NCBI GenBank assembly: GCA_900540845.1 | Contig: UQHS01000006.1 | Coordinates: 1 to 64,000 of the forward strand | DNA length: 64,000 nucleotides | Direction of reading: 5' to 3' | Source of the DNA: an uncultured Collinsella sp. | Lineage (GTDB): Bacteria; Actinomycetota; Coriobacteriia; Coriobacteriales; Coriobacteriaceae | In this document: in pieces, positions 60,470 through 64,000 of the stretch | Layout of the letters: each line of letters starts with the position of its first letter | How positions within the stretch are numbered: the stretch's first letter is position 1 | Made by a program: the position numbers and the translations under genes | The notes under the pieces: model-generated | Database searches by the model: none | Told to the model about the DNA's origin: nothing | What the model saw: the letters and a program-made list of their open reading frames with translations, nothing else

Positions 60470-61636
60470 TTAGGCCTCGAAGGGGTGGATCGTCACGCCC
60501 TTGACAACGCGGTTCACGGTGCCGGAAGGAGACGGGGTGTCGGGGGTGTTGCCCACGCGGACGGAGTTGAGCAGGGAGATGACCTGCGCAACCATCACGA
60601 ACGGCAGAGCGAGGTAGCCCTCGGGCAGCGCGTCGAAGCCAGCGAAGGTGAAAGCGGTGCCGTCAAACTTGGTGGCGCCGTCCTGCTGGATCGCGATCGT
60701 CTTGGCGGCGATCTGGTCACCGTTGATCTCGTTGAGGATGTCGAGGTCGTACTGACGGGTGTACTCGTCGTTGTTCATGTACACGAACACGAGGGTCTTG
60801 TCGTCGACGAAGGACTTCGGCCCATGACGATAGCCCATGCAAGAGTCCCAAGAGGTGGCGACGAGGCCGTGGGCGAGCTCGAGGATCTTGAGCTGAGCCT
60901 CCTGAGCCAGACCCACGAAGGAGCCGGAACCCAGGTAGGTCACGCGGTTGAAGTCACCGGAGAGGAACTCGGCAATCTCGGCCTCGCGGGCGACGACGTC
61001 CTCGCCCATCTTGGCGGCCTGCTCGACCCAAGCGGTCTTCTGCTCGAGGGAAGCGGAGTCGAAGATGAGGGTGGACAGGAGCGTCATGCAGCTGTAGGAG
61101 CCGGTCATGGCGAAGCCCTTGTCGTTGGCGCGAGGGATGAGGATGGTCAGCGCGTTGGGGTCATCGGCGGACTCGACGGCGAGCTTGCCTTCAGGCGCGC
61201 AGGTGATGTTGATGAACTTGACATTCTTCACGAAGGTCTTGGCGACTTGGACGGCAGCCAGGGACTCGGGGCTGTTGCCGGAACGAGCGAAGGAGACCAG
61301 CACGGTGGGCTCGTCGGGGTTCAAGAAGTCGCGAGGAGCGGAGACGATATCGGTGGTCGCGATGGGCTTGAAGTCGTAAAGCTTGGTGTCGCCAGCGTGG
61401 CGCAGGTAGGGAGCGCAGGTGTCGCCAACGTAATCGGAGGTGCCGGCGCCGGTGAACACAACGGACAGACGGCCCTCGCCCATGGCGCGAGCATCAGCCA
61501 GGAACGCCTCGATGGCCTCGAGGTTCTCGCGGTAGATGTTCAGCGTGTCGAGCCAAAGCTCAGGCTGCTGCTTGATCTCGACGGTGGTGTTGTAGCCGCC
61601 GATCTCGTGGAGTTCTTCCGTCGTCTTCTCGAACAT
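60470..61636 (-). CDS. agaS: AgaS, galactosamine-6-phosphate deaminase/isomerase
   Basis: AgaS converts galactosamine 6-phosphate to tagatose 6-phosphate and ammonia. The 388-residue protein has two SIS domains: the first with VVFTGAGTSDYVGD and VSFARSGNSPESLAA, the second with YLGSGSFVGLAQEAQLK (in part) and MGYRHGPKSFVDD, the His-Gly-Pro motif of sugar isomerases. The length is typical. GAGAGG precedes ATG 61636. It lies upstream of nagA in the same direction. Confidence 0.93.
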   Translation of the reverse strand: MFEKTTEELHEIGGYNTTVEIKQQPELWLDTLNIYRENLEAIEAFLADARAMGEGRLSVVFTGAGTSDYVGDTCAPYLRHAGDTKLYDFKPIATTDIVSAPRDFLNPDEPTVLVSFARSGNSPESLAAVQVAKTFVKNVKFINITCAPEGKLAVESADDPNALTILIPRANDKGFAMTGSYSCMTLLSTLIFDSASLEQKTAWVEQAAKMGEDVVAREAEIAEFLSGDFNRVTYLGSGSFVGLAQEAQLKILELAHGLVATSWDSCMGYRHGPKSFVDDKTLVFVYMNNDEYTRQYDLDILNEINGDQIAAKTIAIQQDGATKFDGTAFTFAGFDALPEGYLALPFVMVAQVISLLNSVRVGNTPDTPSPSGTVNRVVKGVTIHPFEA

Positions 61637-61681
61637 GGATGATACCTCTCTTTCTGGCTGACGCCTTTACAAGCTGTTTTC

Positions 61682-61711
61682 ATTATAAACTGGTTAGCTG
61701 GTTGTAACCAG
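61682..61711 (-). promoter_or_regulatory. agaS promoter with overlapping operator
   Basis: TATAAT (61682-61687, minus strand) lies about 45 bp before the agaS ATG. Overlapping the upstream side is the palindrome CTGGTTGTAACCAG (61698-61711), plus an extra half site ACTGGTTA (61689-61696). The GntR gene next door is the best candidate to bind it. The rest of 61712-61966 shows no gene. Confidence 0.7.
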
Positions 61712-61966
61712 TTGTTCCAGAATTGCACGTGTTTGACACATACGCGCCACGCATGTCCCAAACGGTGAAACCAGGTCTGGCAACGGGAAGGCGTTGACTT
61801 CTCGCACGCGGCACGACGCCGCGATGAGAGGCCAATGCTCTCCAATTGACAGGCCCAAGCCTGCACTGCACATCGAGCGGGCCACCCAGACCGCGCTCGA
61901 ACCCGCTCACCAAGATCATGCCCTCGAGCACGCCCCGTGCGCAACCTCGCCTTCCTCGGGCAAGCC

Positions 61967-62698
61967 CTACTCTCCCCTGCGGTGCGAAACCTTGTACTTG
62001 AACTGGTCGGCGCGAGCGACGGACAACGTGTACTCCACAACTTCGTTGGAGGTGTTGAAGGTCGTGCGGACCAGATCGAGAACGGGTGCCCCTTCGGTGA
62101 TGCCCAGCAGGTGCGCGTCGGCGGGACGGGCGATGCTGGCGAAAAACTCCTCTTCGGCGACGACGATCTTCTCGCGATACTCCTTCTCGATGATGTCGTA
62201 CAGCGGCATCGACTCGAGCAGCGGGCGCTTCAAGGAGAGGAACTTGCGAACGGGAAGGTAGGAACGCTCGACCATCATGGGCATACCATCGGCGGAGCGA
62301 AGGCGCTTGATCTTATACAGCTTTTCGCCCAGACGCACGCCCATGTGCTCGGCGAGGTTCTTGTCTGCCTCGAAGTCACTGAACTCCAAGATGGTGGTGC
62401 GGGGTTCGCGTCCCATCGAGCGCATCTGCTCGGTGAAGCTATACGCCTGCATGAGGTTGGCGGTTTGCGCCGAGCGGTCGGCCACAAACGTGCCGCGCCC
62501 GTGCTGGCGCACGACCAGGCCAAGTCGCTCGAGCTCCTGCAGGGCAAGGCGAACGGTGGTGCGAGAAAGACCGTAGCGCTCGGACAGCTCGCGCTCGGAG
62601 GGGATCATGTCGCCAGCGCGATATTCGTGCTCAATCTTATCCGTGAGGATGTCAACGAGCTGGTCATACAGGGGCTGCCTGCGCGCTGCGATCGCCAT
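61967..62698 (-). CDS. GntR/HutC-family regulator of amino-sugar genes
   Basis: The 243-residue protein has a winged-helix domain (IPSERELSERYGLSRTTVRLALQELERL, seen in two parts, then RQHGRGTFVAD) and a UTRA ligand domain. The order matches NagR/AgaR-type GntR regulators that bind amino-sugar phosphates. GGAGG precedes ATG 62698. It is between the EIID and agaS genes, in their direction, and isolated from EIID by a strong terminator. Confidence 0.91.
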   Translation of the reverse strand: MAIAARRQPLYDQLVDILTDKIEHEYRAGDMIPSERELSERYGLSRTTVRLALQELERLGLVVRQHGRGTFVADRSAQTANLMQAYSFTEQMRSMGREPRTTILEFSDFEADKNLAEHMGVRLGEKLYKIKRLRSADGMPMMVERSYLPVRKFLSLKRPLLESMPLYDIIEKEYREKIVVAEEEFFASIARPADAHLLGITEGAPVLDLVRTTFNTSNEVVEYTLSVARADQFKYKVSHRRGE

Positions 62699-62798
62699 GA
62701 GTAATGCCTCCGACTGAACGGTCAACTGGGCACGCGGGCGATTCCGGCGCGGCCATGTGCCGGCGGAGGTCGCCGTTACCCAGATTAGGGAACGAATG

Positions 62799-62834
62799 AA
62801 AATACCCGGCGTGGGCGCGAGACCCACGCCGGGC
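62799..62834 (-). terminator. Rho-independent terminator after the EIID gene
   Basis: A perfect CCCGGCGTGGG stem with its complement around a short loop is followed by TATTTTC on the minus strand, about 50 bp past the EIID stop. Confidence 0.88.
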
Positions 62835-62880
62835 AAGAAGGCGCATCTGGGGGAGATAGGCCCTCAGCAGGCCGCTGGAA

Positions 62881-63978
62881 TTACCAGAGACCGGTCCACC
62901 AAGTGATGCCGAGCCACTCGTTGAGCGGAAGGGCGCCAATGATGCCGATGATCAGCATGAGAACGATGCCCTTGATGGGGGTGAAGTTCTTCTTGGCGAA
63001 CAGGAAGTAGAGCATCAGCACGAGCGCGAGCGGCACGAGCTTAGGCATAACGGTGTCGAGCGTCTCGGCCACGGAGAAGGAAACCGGAGTCTCGGTAACC
63101 TCAGCGTAGGTGACGGTGCTCATGCCGTTGCCCATGTCGACGATGCCGGTCTCAACAGCGTTGCCATCAGCGTCGGCAGCGGTGAGGGCGGAGCCGTCCT
63201 CGGCGGTGAGGCCAAGGGTGCCGGGCTCAGCGGTCTCGGTGTCGATGGCGAGGTCGGCGAAGTTCTCAGCCTCCTCGTTGGAAACCACAACAGTGTGAGC
63301 GGCGAGGCCACGGGTGGTGCCGTTCGGGATGTTGAGGTTGATCTGGGTGCCACCCATGTTGACCGTCAGGGCGCCAACCACGAAGCAGCCCATGATGGCG
63401 GCAGCGCGGGTGAAGGCCTGCATGTTAGCGGTCAGGGAGTCGATGGCAGAGGTGCCCATCTTGTAAGCCCAGTTCATCAGACCAAAGCGGCAAGCGAAGA
63501 GGGCCGCGTGGAAGACGATCAGGAAGATGAGCGGGGCGATGATGTTGCCCTCGATGGCCATGTTCGAGGTGATGCCGGCCGTGATCGGCACGAGCGTCAG
63601 CCAGAACAGAGCGTCGCCGATGCCGCCCAGCGGGGAAGCAGCGGAAATACGCACGGAGCGGATGGTCTGGGTGTCAACCTTGTTCTGCTCGAGGGAGAGA
63701 ACAATACCCATAACGAAGGTGACCAGGAACGGGTGCGTGTTGATGAAGTCCAGGTTGTGGTACATCGACGCAGAGAGGTCGTTCTTGTTGGTGTGAACCT
63801 TCTCGAGGCCCGGAACCATGGCGAAGAGCCAGCCACCGGACTGCATGGTCTCGTAGTTGAACGAGGACTGGAGCCAGTAGGAACGCCAGACCATGCGGTT
63901 GAGCGTCTTCTTGTCGACGTTCGGTGCAGGAGTCAGGTCCTCGTACTGTGCAGGTACAGTGAACTCATTAGATGCCAT
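62881..63978 (-). CDS. PTS EIID subunit, mannose/GalNAc family, with extra loop
   Basis: EIID is one of two membrane subunits of mannose-family PTS permeases. The 365-residue protein has the EIID start (DKKTLNRMVWRSYWLQSSFN, MVPGLEKVHTNK, LSASMYHNLDFINTHP) and the conserved SPLGGIGDALFW. C-terminal helices follow. Residues about 215-300 are an acidic insertion (DTETAEPGTLG, DADGNAVETG) not seen in ManZ or AgaD, which are about 280 residues. EIIC and EIIB should lie upstream, beyond the window edge. GGAGG precedes the ATG. Confidence 0.92.
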   Translation of the reverse strand: MASNEFTVPAQYEDLTPAPNVDKKTLNRMVWRSYWLQSSFNYETMQSGGWLFAMVPGLEKVHTNKNDLSASMYHNLDFINTHPFLVTFVMGIVLSLEQNKVDTQTIRSVRISAASPLGGIGDALFWLTLVPITAGITSNMAIEGNIIAPLIFLIVFHAALFACRFGLMNWAYKMGTSAIDSLTANMQAFTRAAAIMGCFVVGALTVNMGGTQINLNIPNGTTRGLAAHTVVVSNEEAENFADLAIDTETAEPGTLGLTAEDGSALTAADADGNAVETGIVDMGNGMSTVTYAEVTETPVSFSVAETLDTVMPKLVPLALVLMLYFLFAKKNFTPIKGIVLMLIIGIIGALPLNEWLGITWWTGLW

Positions 63979-64000
63979 CGCTCATATCACCTCCGTCAAA

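Overview
The window looks like a chromosome segment from a high-GC, anaerobic gut actinobacterium of the class Coriobacteriia; Collinsella or a close relative is the best guess. The reasons are the GC-rich codon use, an Rnf-type ion pump, many PTS sugar systems, strong AGGAG-type ribosome sites, and the tmk-holB-ricT cluster. The assignment is an inference from gene content; no marker gene such as 16S rRNA is present.

Layout. 0-5 kb: a HAD phosphatase, a membrane-anchored serine hydrolase of the class A beta-lactamase fold, and DNA ligase ligA. 5-10 kb: an rnfCDGEA operon whose last position, where rnfB is expected, holds only a 63-residue membrane peptide. 10-13.8 kb: a small membrane protein, ychF, a four-cluster ferredoxin-like protein and a membrane protein. 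13.9-18 kb: an alpha-glucoside PTS permease and family 4 phospho-glucosidase, with a divergent GntR regulator and clear operators. 18-20.4 kb: groES-groEL. 20.4-25.6 kb: an accessory stretch (DUF4143 ATPase, YtcJ-like amidohydrolase, lipoprotein, gene remnants). 25.6-30.4 kb: a small defence module (XRE controller, membrane protein, Mrr nuclease, MmeI-like restriction-methylation enzyme) between two copies of one palindromic repeat and next to tRNA-Thr(CGU). 30.7-40.8 kb: housekeeping genes (purine nucleoside phosphorylase, foldase-like protein, isocitrate dehydrogenase operon, DegV, hpf, an amino-acid-type binding lipoprotein, ComF). 40.9-51.4 kb: ricT-holB-tmk-topA, tatA-tatC, and an aminotransferase-TPR-STAS operon. 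52.3-64 kb: an amino-sugar region.

How the genes work together. The 52-64 kb region encodes most of an N-acetylgalactosamine route: a mannose-family EIID at the right edge, NagA-type deacetylase, AgaS deaminase/isomerase, a PfkB sugar-phosphate kinase and a class II aldolase. Three DeoR regulators and one GntR regulator accompany them. The same region holds two gene fragments, an EIIA start and an aldose epimerase tail, so it has been remodelled by deletion.

The most unusual layer is non-coding. At least four families of 50-100 bp palindromic or tandem repeats are scattered between genes. One family has a copy inside the coding frame of holB, another sits between groES and groEL, and a third brackets the defence module. 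No transposase or integrase is present in the window.
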